Of a stretch of 64,000 nucleotides of DNA, positions 18,461 to 27,555 are shown piece after piece. The notes below the pieces were generated by a model. The model made no database searches, was not told the DNA's origin, and saw nothing but the letters and a program-made list of their open reading frames with translations. The DNA comes from Sediminibacterium salmoneum NBRC 103935. Its GTDB lineage: Bacteria > Bacteroidota > Bacteroidia > Chitinophagales > Chitinophagaceae. The stretch lies in the NCBI RefSeq assembly GCF_000511175.1, contig NZ_KI866530.1, positions 2,248,418 to 2,312,417 of the forward strand, read 5' to 3'. How positions within the stretch are numbered: position 1 is the first letter of the stretch; every line of letters starts with the position of its first letter. Made by a program: the position numbers and the translations under genes.

Positions 18461-19558
18461 ATGACAGGAAGCCAGTATTTAAAACTATTGAATCCGCTTG
18501 CGTTATTTAATACCAGGCGTACCAGAGATATTTTTAAAGTAAACCCAACGGTTACTCCGGAAAGAAAGGAGGCCGATCATATTGTGGTTTCCGTTTTTGA
18601 TTACGATAAAGAGGAAATTAAGGAGAGCAGTTTTGACAGAATTGAATCCTGTGAACAGTTCAAAGACAACGGTCGTATCAGCTGGATTAATGTGGATGGT
18701 ATCAGAAAAAAAGAAGTTGAAGTTTTGTGCAATCATTTCGGGATTCACTATCTCATTGCAGAAGATATTTTAAGCGTGGGTCAAAGACCTAAAATAGATG
18801 AAATACATCCTGTATTGTATTGTTTGCTAAATATGCTATACTTCAATGAGCAGACTGCCACAGTTGAAACAGAACAAATCAGTATTATTCTGGGGAAAGA
18901 CTATGTAATTACCTATCAGGAAGACGCCAGCAGAGACGTTTTCGACGGAGTGCGTGAAAAATTAAAACTCAGTGATTCTAAATTAAGACAGAGTGGGGCT
19001 GATTATTTATGTTATGCATTAATTGACATGATTGTAGATCACTATTATCTGGTGATGGATAAAATTGGGGACAGAATAGAATTACTGGAAGAGCGGATTA
19101 TCCGGAGTAGCAACAAAAGGTCATTGGCAGAAATCAATGCACTGCGCAAAGAACTGATTGTGTTGAAAAGAAATGTAGGACCTGTGAGAGATATTGTAAA
19201 TGGGTTTGTGAAAACAGATAGTCAACTGCTGGAAGAAAGAACCCGTAAATATTTTAAAGACATTTACGATCATATTGTTCAGGCAAATGACCTGGCAGAA
19301 AGCTACAGGGATATGATGCTTAACCTACACGACCTGTATGTAAGTAATGTGAACCTGAAAATGAATGAGGTAATGAAAGTAATGGCAATTGTTACCTGCT
19401 TACTGGCTCCTGCCACTGTAATTGGAGGAATATTTGGAATGAACTTCGATATCATTCCCTATGCACATGAAAGCAATGGGTTTTATATTGCCACCGGTTT
19501 AATGATTATGGTTCCGCTAGTGATGGTATTTATTTTCAGAAAGCGGGGATGGTTCTAA
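18461..19558 (+). CDS. corA: CorA-type magnesium/cobalt transporter
   Basis: 365 residues with a large soluble N-terminal domain, long helices and two C-terminal transmembrane segments. The signature GMN is present in GGIFGMNFD (about residue 327) at the end of TM1, and the protein ends with a basic tail (FRKRGWF). It mediates passive Mg2+ (and Co2+) uptake as a pentamer. It overlaps the convergent MATE gene by four bases, with the two stop codons sharing CTAA. Confidence 0.95.
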   Translation: MTGSQYLKLLNPLALFNTRRTRDIFKVNPTVTPERKEADHIVVSVFDYDKEEIKESSFDRIESCEQFKDNGRISWINVDGIRKKEVEVLCNHFGIHYLIAEDILSVGQRPKIDEIHPVLYCLLNMLYFNEQTATVETEQISIILGKDYVITYQEDASRDVFDGVREKLKLSDSKLRQSGADYLCYALIDMIVDHYYLVMDKIGDRIELLEERIIRSSNKRSLAEINALRKELIVLKRNVGPVRDIVNGFVKTDSQLLEERTRKYFKDIYDHIVQANDLAESYRDMMLNLHDLYVSNVNLKMNEVMKVMAIVTCLLAPATVIGGIFGMNFDIIPYAHESNGFYIATGLMIMVPLVMVFIFRKRGWF

Positions 19559-20949
19559 ATCTGAATGGTTTTCCATCTGCCTCTTTTAAATAAGAAGGTG
19601 CCGGTAATGGCCACGGCCGTTTCAGTAATTACAATGGCCCAGAAAACACCATTGGTTCCCCAATTGGCAGCGCCTGATAAATAATAAGCTACCGGAATCT
19701 GGAAGATCCAGAACCAGAAAAAATTTATAAGTGTTGGCGTTCTGCTATCTCCTGCACCGTTAAAAGCGTTCATCATTACCATTCCAACTCCATAAAATAA
19801 ATATCCAAAGCTGATAATTCTAAGTGCGCTTGTTCCGGTGGCAATTACCATTGGCTCATGGCTCATCAATCCTACAAAGAAGGGAGCGGCAGTTATGAAC
19901 AAAATTGAAACGACTCCCATAAAAACTGCATTGTACTTTGCTGTTTTCCAAACTGAAGCTTCCGCTCTTTCTATTTGTTTTGCTCCCAAATTCTGTCCTA
20001 CGAGGGTCGCGGCTGCATTACTTAGTCCCCAGGCAGGCATCAGAAAAAATATAATCAGGCGAATAGCGATGGTATAACCTGCAATGGCATCGCTTCCATA
20101 TCCTGAAATAATTTTCGCCATGAAAATCCAGCTGGCAGATGCTATAATAAACTGCAGGGCACCAGTTGAAGCAATATTTACAATTGAAACAATTACCGAC
20201 CAGATTGGCTTAAAATGATTCCATTTCATCTGAATGATTCCCTTGCCTTTCTGAAGATTGTACAATTGATAGATTACACCAATACCCCTTCCGGTGGTGG
20301 TTGCAATTGCCGCACCTGTTAAACCATAAAAATGAATCATTACAGGACATAAAATAATATTACAAAGATTAGCCAGCCATAAACTTTTCATAGCAATGGC
20401 TGCATTACCTGCTCCTCTGAATATTCCATTAATTAAAAACAGCAACATAATAACCAGGTTCCCAATCAGCATTATAGAAACATAAGAAGAACCAATGCTC
20501 AGGATTTCAGGGGAAGCACCTACCAATTCTAAGATATCTGCTGCATAAAAAGCGCCGATGATGCTGATGATGATACTGATGACGATGCAGATAATCAGTG
20601 TTTGTGCACCTGCTTCAGCTGCTGCTTCATGATTTTTTTCACCGACCCTTCTGGCCACCATTGCAGTAGCTGCCATACTAAGACCAATGGCTAAAGAATA
20701 AATAATGGTTAGTACCGACTCTGTTAAACCAACCGTTGCGGCGGCAGCAGAGCCTAGTTTACTCACAAAAAAAATATCTACCACTGCAAACACAGACTCC
20801 ATGCACATTTCAAGAATCATAGGAACAGCCAGTAAAAAAATGGCTTTTCTTAAGCTTCCTTTAGTAAAGTCCTTGTGTTCGCTGTTCAATGATTCCCTGA
20901 ACAAATCATACCAAAATCGGAGTTTGGTACCACCCATAGATTTACTCAT
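19555..20949 (-). CDS. MATE-family efflux transporter
   Basis: 464 residues from the ATG at 20949, which lies 8 bases after the stop of the kinase gene; a longer frame starts inside the kinase and is unlikely. Twelve transmembrane segments are visible as two repeated halves (AVPMILEMCMESVFAVVDIF opens the first). It probably exports a cationic drug or metabolite by Na+ or H+ antiport. It is the last gene of an operon with a FIST sensor and a hybrid histidine kinase, suggesting ligand sensing linked to export. Confidence 0.93.
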   Translation of the reverse strand: MSKSMGGTKLRFWYDLFRESLNSEHKDFTKGSLRKAIFLLAVPMILEMCMESVFAVVDIFFVSKLGSAAAATVGLTESVLTIIYSLAIGLSMAATAMVARRVGEKNHEAAAEAGAQTLIICIVISIIISIIGAFYAADILELVGASPEILSIGSSYVSIMLIGNLVIMLLFLINGIFRGAGNAAIAMKSLWLANLCNIILCPVMIHFYGLTGAAIATTTGRGIGVIYQLYNLQKGKGIIQMKWNHFKPIWSVIVSIVNIASTGALQFIIASASWIFMAKIISGYGSDAIAGYTIAIRLIIFFLMPAWGLSNAAATLVGQNLGAKQIERAEASVWKTAKYNAVFMGVVSILFITAAPFFVGLMSHEPMVIATGTSALRIISFGYLFYGVGMVMMNAFNGAGDSRTPTLINFFWFWIFQIPVAYYLSGAANWGTNGVFWAIVITETAVAITGTFLFKRGRWKTIQI

Positions 20950-20957
20950 CTGATTGA

Positions 20958-22475
20958 TTATACTGATGGCGCAATGTTGTCCATGATGATTGTATAGAGT
21001 GTGTTGGGATTGAATGGTTTGGATAAACACCCGTCCATTCCTATCTGAATAGCTTTTGCTTCAATATCGGTTGTAATAACAGAAGCGGTTAGCGCAATAA
21101 TGGGAACAGTGGTATTGAACATTCTGATATTTCTGGTAGCTGTATATCCATCCATTACGGGCATCTGAATATCCATTAATATCAGATCATAATTTCCTTG
21201 CTTTACTTTTTCCACCGCAACTGACCCGTTTTCAGCAAGATCTACTTCTGCATTCCAGTTCTTGAGCATACGTTGGGCAACCATGATATTGAACTCTACG
21301 TCTTCTACCAACAGAATCTTTTTACCTGCTAAATCGGGTTTGTTTTCTGTACCACTTTGTTTTGCTTCTTCTCTTATTTCAGTATTGCTTTTCTTGAATT
21401 TAAGTGTGAAGTAAAACTTAGATCCCACACCAGGTTCACTTTCTAAAAATATTTCACTGCCCTGCAGCTGCAAGAGTCGTCTTATTATGGTAAGGCCCAG
21501 TCCGGATCCTCCAAACTCCCTGGTAATATTGTTATTGGCTTGGGTAAATCTTTCAAAGACCAGGTGTTGCTTTTCTTTTGGAATACCAATTCCGGTATCT
21601 TCTATAGAAAACATCAAATCCACATCCTGTTTATTATTTGCTACCAGTTCTGCCCGTATGGTAATGGTACCGTCTTTGGTAAACTTAACCGCATTGGAAA
21701 TCAGATTGTTTAAAATCTGGCCCAGTCTTACATCGTCACAAACCAGAAACTCTGGAATATCGTCGTCGTAGGTAATCTTAATTCTGTTTCTTTTTTCTTC
21801 CGCTTTTACCTGATTGGCCATTTTAATATTCTTGAGGAAATGCAACACATTTACATTTCGCTCTGCGAATATGATTTTGCCCTCTTCTAGTTTGCTGAAA
21901 TCTAATACATCGTTAATCAGGCTTAACAAATTCTCTGAAGAAATCTCCATCACGTTCAGCAACTCTCTCTGATCTGGCGCCAGATCCTGGTATTGAAGCA
22001 ACATGATGGTGCCAATAATTGCATTCAGTGGTGTTCTGATTTCATGGCTCATAACAGACAGAAACTCACTCTTGGCCTGTGCTGCTTTTTCAGCAACTTC
22101 CTTGGCATGAATCAAATCTGCTTCCAGCTGTTTTGTTTTGAGAATCTGTTTTTCCAGAAAAGAAATAATATCAATCAGGTCGTCGCTGTCTTCATCAAAT
22201 TCCTGCGGTGCAGCAGGATCCAGAGACTTAATTGCCTGCTTTAATTTATAAATAGATTGCTGTCTTATTTCATTTTGCGTCTGCAGATCTTTGGTTGCAC
22301 GTTGATATTCCTTTTCGCTTACATCAAATGCATGTTCCGTAATCTTTCTGTCTCTGTCGAATGAGTTGTAACTTTTATTAACAGCATCCAGAAAAGAAGC
22401 CAAGGCTGGATTGTTCTCCAAAGCGTCATTTAGAAACTGTGAAATCTGCTTTTTAAGTAAGCTATGATGAGGCAT
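20958..22475 (-). CDS. Cytoplasmic hybrid histidine kinase with C-terminal receiver
   Basis: 505 residues without transmembrane segments. An N-terminal helical coiled-coil region (about 40-130) leads into HisKA with the phospho-accepting H144 in SHEIRTPLN, then the ATPase domain (N box near 256, G1 DTGIGI near 293, G2 GGSGLGL near 323) and a receiver with acceptor D435 in LMDIQMPVMDG. No DNA-binding output is present, so phosphate must pass to another protein. It starts 10 bases after the FIST gene stop, and FIST proteins commonly provide the sensory input for such kinases. Confidence 0.95.
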   Translation of the reverse strand: MPHHSLLKKQISQFLNDALENNPALASFLDAVNKSYNSFDRDRKITEHAFDVSEKEYQRATKDLQTQNEIRQQSIYKLKQAIKSLDPAAPQEFDEDSDDLIDIISFLEKQILKTKQLEADLIHAKEVAEKAAQAKSEFLSVMSHEIRTPLNAIIGTIMLLQYQDLAPDQRELLNVMEISSENLLSLINDVLDFSKLEEGKIIFAERNVNVLHFLKNIKMANQVKAEEKRNRIKITYDDDIPEFLVCDDVRLGQILNNLISNAVKFTKDGTITIRAELVANNKQDVDLMFSIEDTGIGIPKEKQHLVFERFTQANNNITREFGGSGLGLTIIRRLLQLQGSEIFLESEPGVGSKFYFTLKFKKSNTEIREEAKQSGTENKPDLAGKKILLVEDVEFNIMVAQRMLKNWNAEVDLAENGSVAVEKVKQGNYDLILMDIQMPVMDGYTATRNIRMFNTTVPIIALTASVITTDIEAKAIQIGMDGCLSKPFNPNTLYTIIMDNIAPSV

Positions 22476-22485
22476 TGAAACAGCG

Positions 22486-23628
22486 TTATAATTCAGTAAA
22501 TGTTGTAATCGTCATGGTTTGATTGTGGAGTTCACAATTAGAACCAGGATTAAAAGGGGATAACTCTCCGTAAGAATAAAAGCCAGCGATAGCAGTACTT
22601 TCACCAAATACTTTCTGAGCCGCTTCCACTTCTTCAGAAGTTCTGTCCTGCAAAATCAATTTGCGCCCGACACAACTAATTAATATGGCCAGATCAGCTT
22701 TATTGTTATCGTGCATAGATGCGGTTGTAGTTGCAGCAACAGAAGAACCATTGATTACTTTTTCAAAATTTACTTTCATCAACCGCATTTTACTTCCCTC
22801 GGGCATATTACCCGCAAAAATCATTGATCCATCCGCTTCATTCACATTTAAAATGGTTCTTACCAGGTTTTTGGAACTGTCTTCTGTACGTAAAGAAATA
22901 GGAAATAAAAGTGCAGATCCCGGTAGCTCGTCTACATAAGGTCCCAGGTATTCTTTGTACAAATCAAGGGCTTTCTGACCATCAATTTCATACAATACAT
23001 TTTTTACAGATTTGGTTATTACCCTCTCTTTTCCAAATTCATCCCATCCACCAAAAGAGCTATGGCCTACCAATAATCCTGCCCCATAGAATCCTATTGC
23101 AACAACTGTTCCTTCCTTAGCTGGCGTGTTTAATCCAACCTGAGTTTTTTCAAATCTTGCAGCATCCCCCGCCAGTCCACCTGTTACAGGAATATTATTT
23201 GGATTGACAGCATTAAACCCTGCTACTAATTCGGAACCGTTAATAAAAGAGCCTTCTGATATCACAAATACAGATACCAGTTTATCCTGACTCAGCATTC
23301 CCATCAGGGTTTTTCCTGTTTCATAACTATCAACCGATTGCGAAATGTCTATTGAAACAGCCTGTGTGGTTGCTTTTTCAAAATAAATAGCTGTTACTAC
23401 AACTGTATCATCATACACTTCTTTGTGCAAAATTTCACCGGAAGTAGAACAGGAAACAATATCAGCTTTTGGAAACTTTTCTTTAATTGAAGAAAAGACT
23501 GATTGGTTGGTAACCAGTTCACCTGAACCAAATACCAGAACCAGTTGTGTTTTATCAGCAGGAAAGTTTTCCGGCAATTCCCCTATAATCCATTCTCCCG
23601 AACCAAATTGAAGTTGGGCAGTTTTCAT
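22486..23628 (-). CDS. FIST-domain sensory protein
   Basis: 380 residues comprising FIST_N (about 25-220) and FIST_C (about 230-365). The DLAILISCVGRKLIL and AGFYSYGELSPF motifs near the C-terminus are typical of the family. FIST proteins are thought to bind small ligands such as amino acids and pass signals to kinases, cyclases or chemotaxis proteins. Here the hybrid kinase is 10 bases downstream, so the pair is a likely soluble two-component sensor. No signal peptide is present, so the ligand would be cytoplasmic. Confidence 0.92.
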   Translation of the reverse strand: MKTAQLQFGSGEWIIGELPENFPADKTQLVLVFGSGELVTNQSVFSSIKEKFPKADIVSCSTSGEILHKEVYDDTVVVTAIYFEKATTQAVSIDISQSVDSYETGKTLMGMLSQDKLVSVFVISEGSFINGSELVAGFNAVNPNNIPVTGGLAGDAARFEKTQVGLNTPAKEGTVVAIGFYGAGLLVGHSSFGGWDEFGKERVITKSVKNVLYEIDGQKALDLYKEYLGPYVDELPGSALLFPISLRTEDSSKNLVRTILNVNEADGSMIFAGNMPEGSKMRLMKVNFEKVINGSSVAATTTASMHDNNKADLAILISCVGRKLILQDRTSEEVEAAQKVFGESTAIAGFYSYGELSPFNPGSNCELHNQTMTITTFTEL

Positions 23629-23666
23629 TAAACTTTTACTTTATACTTAAAGATAACCCTTTTCAG

Positions 23667-24059
23667 TTAATGTGAGCAATCATCGCTGTGCGCATGATCG
23701 TGTTTTCTGCAAAGTTTAAAGTTCAGGTAGTGGGCAACCACAATAAATCCAACAGAAGGAACCAGTAAAACCCATTCCAACTGATGAAAATTTACTTTTA
23801 ATAGGAGCAAAAGTATGCCTGCTGTAAACAAAGCAACAGGCCACCAGCTATGATGATGTTTTTTAAATCCATGGTATAAAGCATACGTGCCTAATAAGAA
23901 AGCAAGGCCAATCATGAAATATTCAAATTGAATATTCTCAATAATATTTACACCAAACAGGGGAAGGCTGCTTAAAAAAAGGGGGAGCAGGGCACAGTGT
24001 ATGGCACAGGCCACAGAAGCAACAATTCCCAATGCATCCCAGTTGATTTTAAACTTCAT
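23667..24059 (-). CDS. MerC-family membrane protein
   Basis: 130 residues from the ATG at 24059; an upstream in-frame CAA-side start at 24095 would cut into the putative operator. Four transmembrane segments are visible. The metal-binding signature CAIHC (C18 and C22) lies in TM1, and the C-terminus is rich in His and Cys (KHDHAHSDDCSH). MerC proteins carry Hg(II) in mer operons, but Bacteroidota homologues without merA or merR more likely move or sense other metals. It is divergent from a SCO chaperone gene and a Fur-type regulator, supporting a role in metal homeostasis. Confidence 0.85.
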   Translation of the reverse strand: MKFKINWDALGIVASVACAIHCALLPLFLSSLPLFGVNIIENIQFEYFMIGLAFLLGTYALYHGFKKHHHSWWPVALFTAGILLLLLKVNFHQLEWVLLVPSVGFIVVAHYLNFKLCRKHDHAHSDDCSH

Positions 24060-24071
24060 CGTCTGCAAAAC

Positions 24072-24108
24072 TACAACAATGCAACTTTGTTGCAAAATAT
24101 TTGTTGTA
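24072..24108. promoter_or_regulatory. Nested dyad, candidate Fur/Zur-family operator
   Basis: The gap between the divergent merC-like and SCO genes contains a perfect dyad TGCAACTTTGTTGCA (24080-24094). A second, outer pair, TACAACAA (24072-24079) and TTGTTGTA (24101-24108), encloses it. The Fur-family gene two positions downstream is the obvious candidate binder. The symmetry is direct observation; the binding protein is inference. Confidence 0.5.
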
Positions 24109-24143
24109 AAATGGTATTACCTTTACAGCATTAATATAAGCAT

Positions 24144-24800
24144 ATGAGTAAGAGAGTATTGGCCTATCTGGGGTTTTTTCTGGTTTTACTGGGTGGATTT
24201 TATTTTTTCCTATTCAGAGGTACTGATAAATGGAAGAAAAAGTTATCTGTAATTAGCTATGTTAAACCATTTCAATTTACTACACAGGAAGGTCTGCCCT
24301 TTAATGACCGTGATTTATTAGGCAAGGTAACCGTAGTGGAATACTTTTTTACCAGCTGTAAGGGTATCTGTCCAAAGATGAACAAAAACATGAAGGAGAT
24401 TTATGATGAATTCCAGGCCGAGCCTGATTTCTTGATTTTATCTCATACCTGTGATCCGGAAACAGATTCTGTACCCAAATTAAAAAAATACTCAGACTCT
24501 ATGCAGGTAAACAGCAGAAAATGGGTGATGGTAACGGGCAGAAAAGACAGTTTATACCAAATGGCAAGAGCCGCCTATTTATTGGACGATCCCAAGAACA
24601 GTGTTCAAAAAATTGAAGACCAGTTTATTCATACCCAGTTTTTTGCCCTGGTAGATAAAGATGGAAAAGTTCGTTCTCAGATTTATGATGGTCTAAAAAA
24701 AGATGAAATAGAAAAATTAAAGAAAGATATCAGAGAATTATTACAGGAGCGATCTGCTAACAGTAATTTTGTAAACGGTATCTTTAACAATAATCCTTAG
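24144..24800 (+). CDS. SCO1/SenC-family thioredoxin-fold protein
   Basis: 218 residues with one N-terminal transmembrane anchor (about residues 5-24). The copper-binding CxxxC is present as CKGIC (C72 and C76) and the conserved histidine is H163 in FIHTQFF. SCO proteins deliver copper to the CuA centre of cytochrome oxidase or act as thiol oxidoreductases. The Fur-type regulator starts 7 bases downstream, and a MerC-family gene is divergent, so the locus looks metal-regulated. Confidence 0.93.
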   Translation: MSKRVLAYLGFFLVLLGGFYFFLFRGTDKWKKKLSVISYVKPFQFTTQEGLPFNDRDLLGKVTVVEYFFTSCKGICPKMNKNMKEIYDEFQAEPDFLILSHTCDPETDSVPKLKKYSDSMQVNSRKWVMVTGRKDSLYQMARAAYLLDDPKNSVQKIEDQFIHTQFFALVDKDGKVRSQIYDGLKKDEIEKLKKDIRELLQERSANSNFVNGIFNNNP

Positions 24801-24807
24801 GGGCAAT

Positions 24808-25227
24808 ATGCAGGATAAAATCAATGACATATTAAAAAAGAATCACCTAAGCATTACTGAGGCAAGAAAAAAAATCCTCGCACTTTTCTGGGAATCCGGA
24901 AATGCAATGGCTCACGGTGATATTGAACAAAAAAGCAGTGAAGAATTTGACCGTGTAACTATCTACAGAACCTTACAAACTTTTGTAGAAAAAGGAATCA
25001 TACACACCATACCTACTGCGGACAATTCTGTTCGCTATGCTTTGTGCAAAGACGAATGTGGGGCTGGACATCACCACGACGATCATGTTCATTTTATTTG
25101 CGATGATTGCGGAACAACTTACTGTATTGATGAAGTCAATGTTCCTAAAGTAAAACTACCCAAAGGATTTAAAGCTGCTCAAACCGATTTGGTGATTAGC
25201 GGAACCTGTAATAAATGTGAGCAATGA
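24808..25227 (+). CDS. Fur-family transcriptional regulator (Zur-like)
   Basis: 139 residues. The winged-helix domain includes the recognition helix RVTIYRTLQTFVEKGII (about 50-66). The metal-binding region is GHHHDDHVHFICDDCG (about 87-102), followed by a C-terminal CNKC pair (about 135-138), giving the two CxxC motifs of the structural zinc site. Sequence alone does not separate Zur, Fur and PerR. It overlaps the epimerase gene by four bases (ATGA) and follows the SCO gene by 7 bases. The nested dyad at 24072-24108 is its probable operator. Confidence 0.9.
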   Translation: MQDKINDILKKNHLSITEARKKILALFWESGNAMAHGDIEQKSSEEFDRVTIYRTLQTFVEKGIIHTIPTADNSVRYALCKDECGAGHHHDDHVHFICDDCGTTYCIDEVNVPKVKLPKGFKAAQTDLVISGTCNKCEQ

Positions 25228-26198
25228 TTTTAGTAACAGGTGCCAGCGGTCTGGTAGGATCACACTTATTGCAAAAGTTGATCCGGGAAGGTCATTCAGT
25301 TAAAGCATTATATAGAAACAATCCCCCTGAAATAGCTGGAACAGAAGGTGTGGAATGGATAAAAGGAGATATTCTGGATGTTGTAGCATTAGAAGAATCC
25401 TTGCAGCATGTAGAGCAGGTATATCATTGCGCAGCCGTTGTTTCTTTTAATCCGGCAAAGAAAGCTTCCATGTTTCACACCAATGTAGAAGGCACTGCCA
25501 ATGTGGTAAACGCCTGCATCAACAGTGGGGTGAAGAAATTACTATTTGTTAGTTCGGTTGCTGCTCTCGGTAGAATCAGGGAAGACAAACCAATTGATGA
25601 AACAATGAACTGGACCCCTGAAACCAGTAACAGTGAGTATGGCAAAAGCAAATACCTCTCAGAAATGGAAGTATGGCGGGGAATGAGTGAGGGTTTGTCT
25701 GTGGTAGTAGTTAACCCTGTTATTATTCTAGGGAGCGGAGATTGGAACGGAGGATCATCCGGCATTTTCAAATCATCGTACGAAGAATTTCCATGGTATA
25801 CCGAAGGGACCAGCGGATTTGTAGATGTAATGGATGTAGTAAAAGCCATGTATCTGTTAATGAACAGTGAAGCGAATGGCGAACGATTTATTTTAAGCGG
25901 CCACAACACTGGCTATAAAGATATTTTTGGGTTGATTGCAGCTGGCTTTAACAAGAAACCGCCGCACAAAAAAGTAACCCCTCTGTTAGCAGGTATTGTA
26001 TGGAGATGGGAAGCCATTAAGGCATTTTTTACCGGAAAAGATCCCTTGCTAACCAAAGAGACTGCCAAAACAGCTCAGGCAAAAGTGGTTTTCAACAATT
26101 CAAAACTACTTACATCCATTCCTGAATTTTCGTATACCCCTCTTAAAACATCTATTGATAGAATCTGTGCTGAATTCAGGGCAAAGTATCAATTATGA
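25224..26198 (+). CDS. NAD-dependent epimerase/dehydratase-family protein (extended SDR)
   Basis: 324 residues. The cofactor loop TGASGLVG is at residues 5-12, and the catalytic YGKSK motif (tyrosine near residue 139) is present. C-terminal residues form a substrate domain of the kind found in dihydroflavonol-reductase-like extended SDRs. Substrate unknown. It is translationally coupled to the Fur-family gene, though a metal-linked role is not obvious. It overlaps the convergent LpxD-like gene by six bases. Confidence 0.88.
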   Translation: MILVTGASGLVGSHLLQKLIREGHSVKALYRNNPPEIAGTEGVEWIKGDILDVVALEESLQHVEQVYHCAAVVSFNPAKKASMFHTNVEGTANVVNACINSGVKKLLFVSSVAALGRIREDKPIDETMNWTPETSNSEYGKSKYLSEMEVWRGMSEGLSVVVVNPVIILGSGDWNGGSSGIFKSSYEEFPWYTEGTSGFVDVMDVVKAMYLLMNSEANGERFILSGHNTGYKDIFGLIAAGFNKKPPHKKVTPLLAGIVWRWEAIKAFFTGKDPLLTKETAKTAQAKVVFNNSKLLTSIPEFSYTPLKTSIDRICAEFRAKYQL

Positions 26199-27140
26199 TT
26201 CCATCACTTTTTTCCAGAGTTCAGGAATTCGTTTGATCCAGACCAGTTCACGGCGTTTGATGGAAGCATCTTCTGCAGGATATCCGAAATAAGTTTTACC
26301 TCCTGCCAAAGAAGAGGGAACCCCACTTTGGGCCAACACTACAGCATTGGCTCCAATGGTAAGTGTTTTGCTTACACCAACCTGCCCCCATAAAGTAACC
26401 CCGTCTTCTATAATGGTACCACCGGCAATACCCACCTGGGCAGCAAACAAGCAATTTTTCCCTACCGTTACATCATGACCAATATGAACCATATTGTCCA
26501 GTTTGGTTCCCAAACCAATTCTGGTTTCGGCTGTTACCCCTCTGTCAATCATACATCCTGTTCCTATTTCAACAAAGTCTTCCAGAACAACATTACCACA
26601 ACTCAACATTTTTTTATACCAGACTGATCTGTTCTTTTTAGTGTTGTAATAAAATGCGTCACCACCAATAACGGTTCCCGACTGAATAATAACATCATTT
26701 CCAATGATGGTATTATCGTGAATGGTAACATTCGGATGAATGATACAATTGTTTCCGATAACTACATGCTTCCCAATAAATACATTGGGCATAATTATCG
26801 TATTCTCCCCAACAACTAATGAATCATCAATTGATTTTGTTGCCGGTAAAAATGGACTGAAGTGCTGTACAATTTTCAGGTAAGATTCAAAAGGATCTGA
26901 AACAATAAAAATGGTTTTGCCATCAGGAATTTTTACATCTGCCGTATTGATGATTATAAAATCAGCTGCGCTGTTTAAACAGGTATCATAATATTTTGGA
27001 TGATCAACAAAGACCATGTCTCCTTTTTCTACACGATGAATTTCGTTGATGCCTAAAATTTCTGCTTGGGTATTTCCAGCAATTTTTGCATTCAGAAAAT
27101 CAGACATCCAGGAAACGGAAACAGGAGACGGAAACTTCAT
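26193..27140 (-). CDS. LpxD-like UDP-3-O-acyl-glucosamine N-acyltransferase (paralogue)
   Basis: 315 residues, a little shorter than typical LpxD (about 340). An N-terminal uridine-binding-type domain (about 1-100) is followed by long hexapeptide repeats (about 105-280). The catalytic histidine is in NMVHIGHD (near residue 226), and the C-terminus has a short helix. LpxD adds the second hydroxyacyl chain in lipid A synthesis. Bacteroidota often carry several paralogues and this gene is not in an lpx cluster, so it may act on another UDP-sugar. Confidence 0.8.
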   Translation of the reverse strand: MKFPSPVSVSWMSDFLNAKIAGNTQAEILGINEIHRVEKGDMVFVDHPKYYDTCLNSAADFIIINTADVKIPDGKTIFIVSDPFESYLKIVQHFSPFLPATKSIDDSLVVGENTIIMPNVFIGKHVVIGNNCIIHPNVTIHDNTIIGNDVIIQSGTVIGGDAFYYNTKKNRSVWYKKMLSCGNVVLEDFVEIGTGCMIDRGVTAETRIGLGTKLDNMVHIGHDVTVGKNCLFAAQVGIAGGTIIEDGVTLWGQVGVSKTLTIGANAVVLAQSGVPSSLAGGKTYFGYPAEDASIKRRELVWIKRIPELWKKVMES

Positions 27141-27450
27141 TTGAGTGAATTTTTGAGGTGATAAAGGTAGTAAGACAAGCTTTTCCGAAATTTTTTTTTA
27201 AAATCGGTTGGCTGAAAAGTCATTCAAAATTCCAGTGCAAAAAGGGGAAACAAAATGAAGATATCATTTTATAAATTAATTTTCATTTGGCTGAAACACT
27301 GTGTTCATATATGTTTCAGACGAACAAGAAAAAAACAGATTGATTTTAAAATGAAAATTGTCTTCGGAAAAATGAAATGATCAAACACTTAAATTCTTTC
27401 TCAATTCACATTTGAGCTTAAAATGTTAATAAAATTGTTCAAAAAAATTT
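27141..27450. other. Gene-free spacer upstream of the lysS promoter
   Basis: This is the longest non-coding stretch in the window and is strongly AT-rich. It contains a T-run near 27190 and one modest inverted repeat, CTGAAAC (27291-27297) with GTTTCAG (27313-27319) and a 15-base spacer. I see no open frame of convincing length and no recognisable structured RNA. The spacing does not suggest a terminator. Confidence 0.5.
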
Positions 27451-27481
27451 TTGTATAAGTTAAAAGTCTTTTTAATATTGT
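27451..27481 (+). promoter_or_regulatory. lysS promoter (Bacteroidota-type -33/-7)
   Basis: TTTG at 27451-27454 is followed after 19 bases by TAATATTG at 27474-27481, one mismatch from TAnnTTTG. The spacing is ideal for the Bacteroidota housekeeping sigma factor. Transcription would start near 27486, inside the palindrome described next. Confidence 0.65.
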
Positions 27482-27483
27482 GT

Positions 27484-27501
27484 AGGGAAACGCGTTTCCC
27501 T
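27484..27501. promoter_or_regulatory. Perfect 18-bp palindrome at the lysS transcription start
   Basis: AGGGAAACGCGTTTCCCT is fully palindromic. As DNA it resembles LacI-family operators, which have a central CG flanked by A/T runs. As RNA it would form a seven-pair hairpin with a CGCG loop at the 5' end of the leader. Both readings are inference; the palindrome is observed. Confidence 0.45.
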
Positions 27502-27528
27502 GTACTTACTAACCCATCCATATACAAG

Positions 27529-27555
27529 GTCTCGCTTCTGCGAGACTTTTGTTTT
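27529..27555 (+). terminator. Terminator-like hairpin directly before lysS
   Basis: GTCTCGC (27529-27535), loop TTCT, GCGAGAC (27540-27546), then TTTTGTTTT. This has the form of an intrinsic terminator but sits 24 bases before the lysS ATG and about 45 bases after the predicted start, so it could attenuate lysS or end a short leader RNA. Confidence 0.5.

Noticed and set aside
23667..25227. Mercury-resistance (mer) operon
   Set aside because: Only a MerC-family gene is present; merR, merT, merP and merA are missing, so a general metal role is more likely.
25475..25909. 144-codon open frame antisense to the extended SDR gene
   Set aside because: It lies entirely inside a well-supported gene, has no recognisable motif and its codons mirror the sense frame; chance open frame.
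27529..27555. T-box or riboswitch before lysS
   Set aside because: T-boxes are essentially a Firmicutes and Actinobacteria feature and the specifier and antiterminator elements are not visible; only a hairpin with a T-run can be supported.
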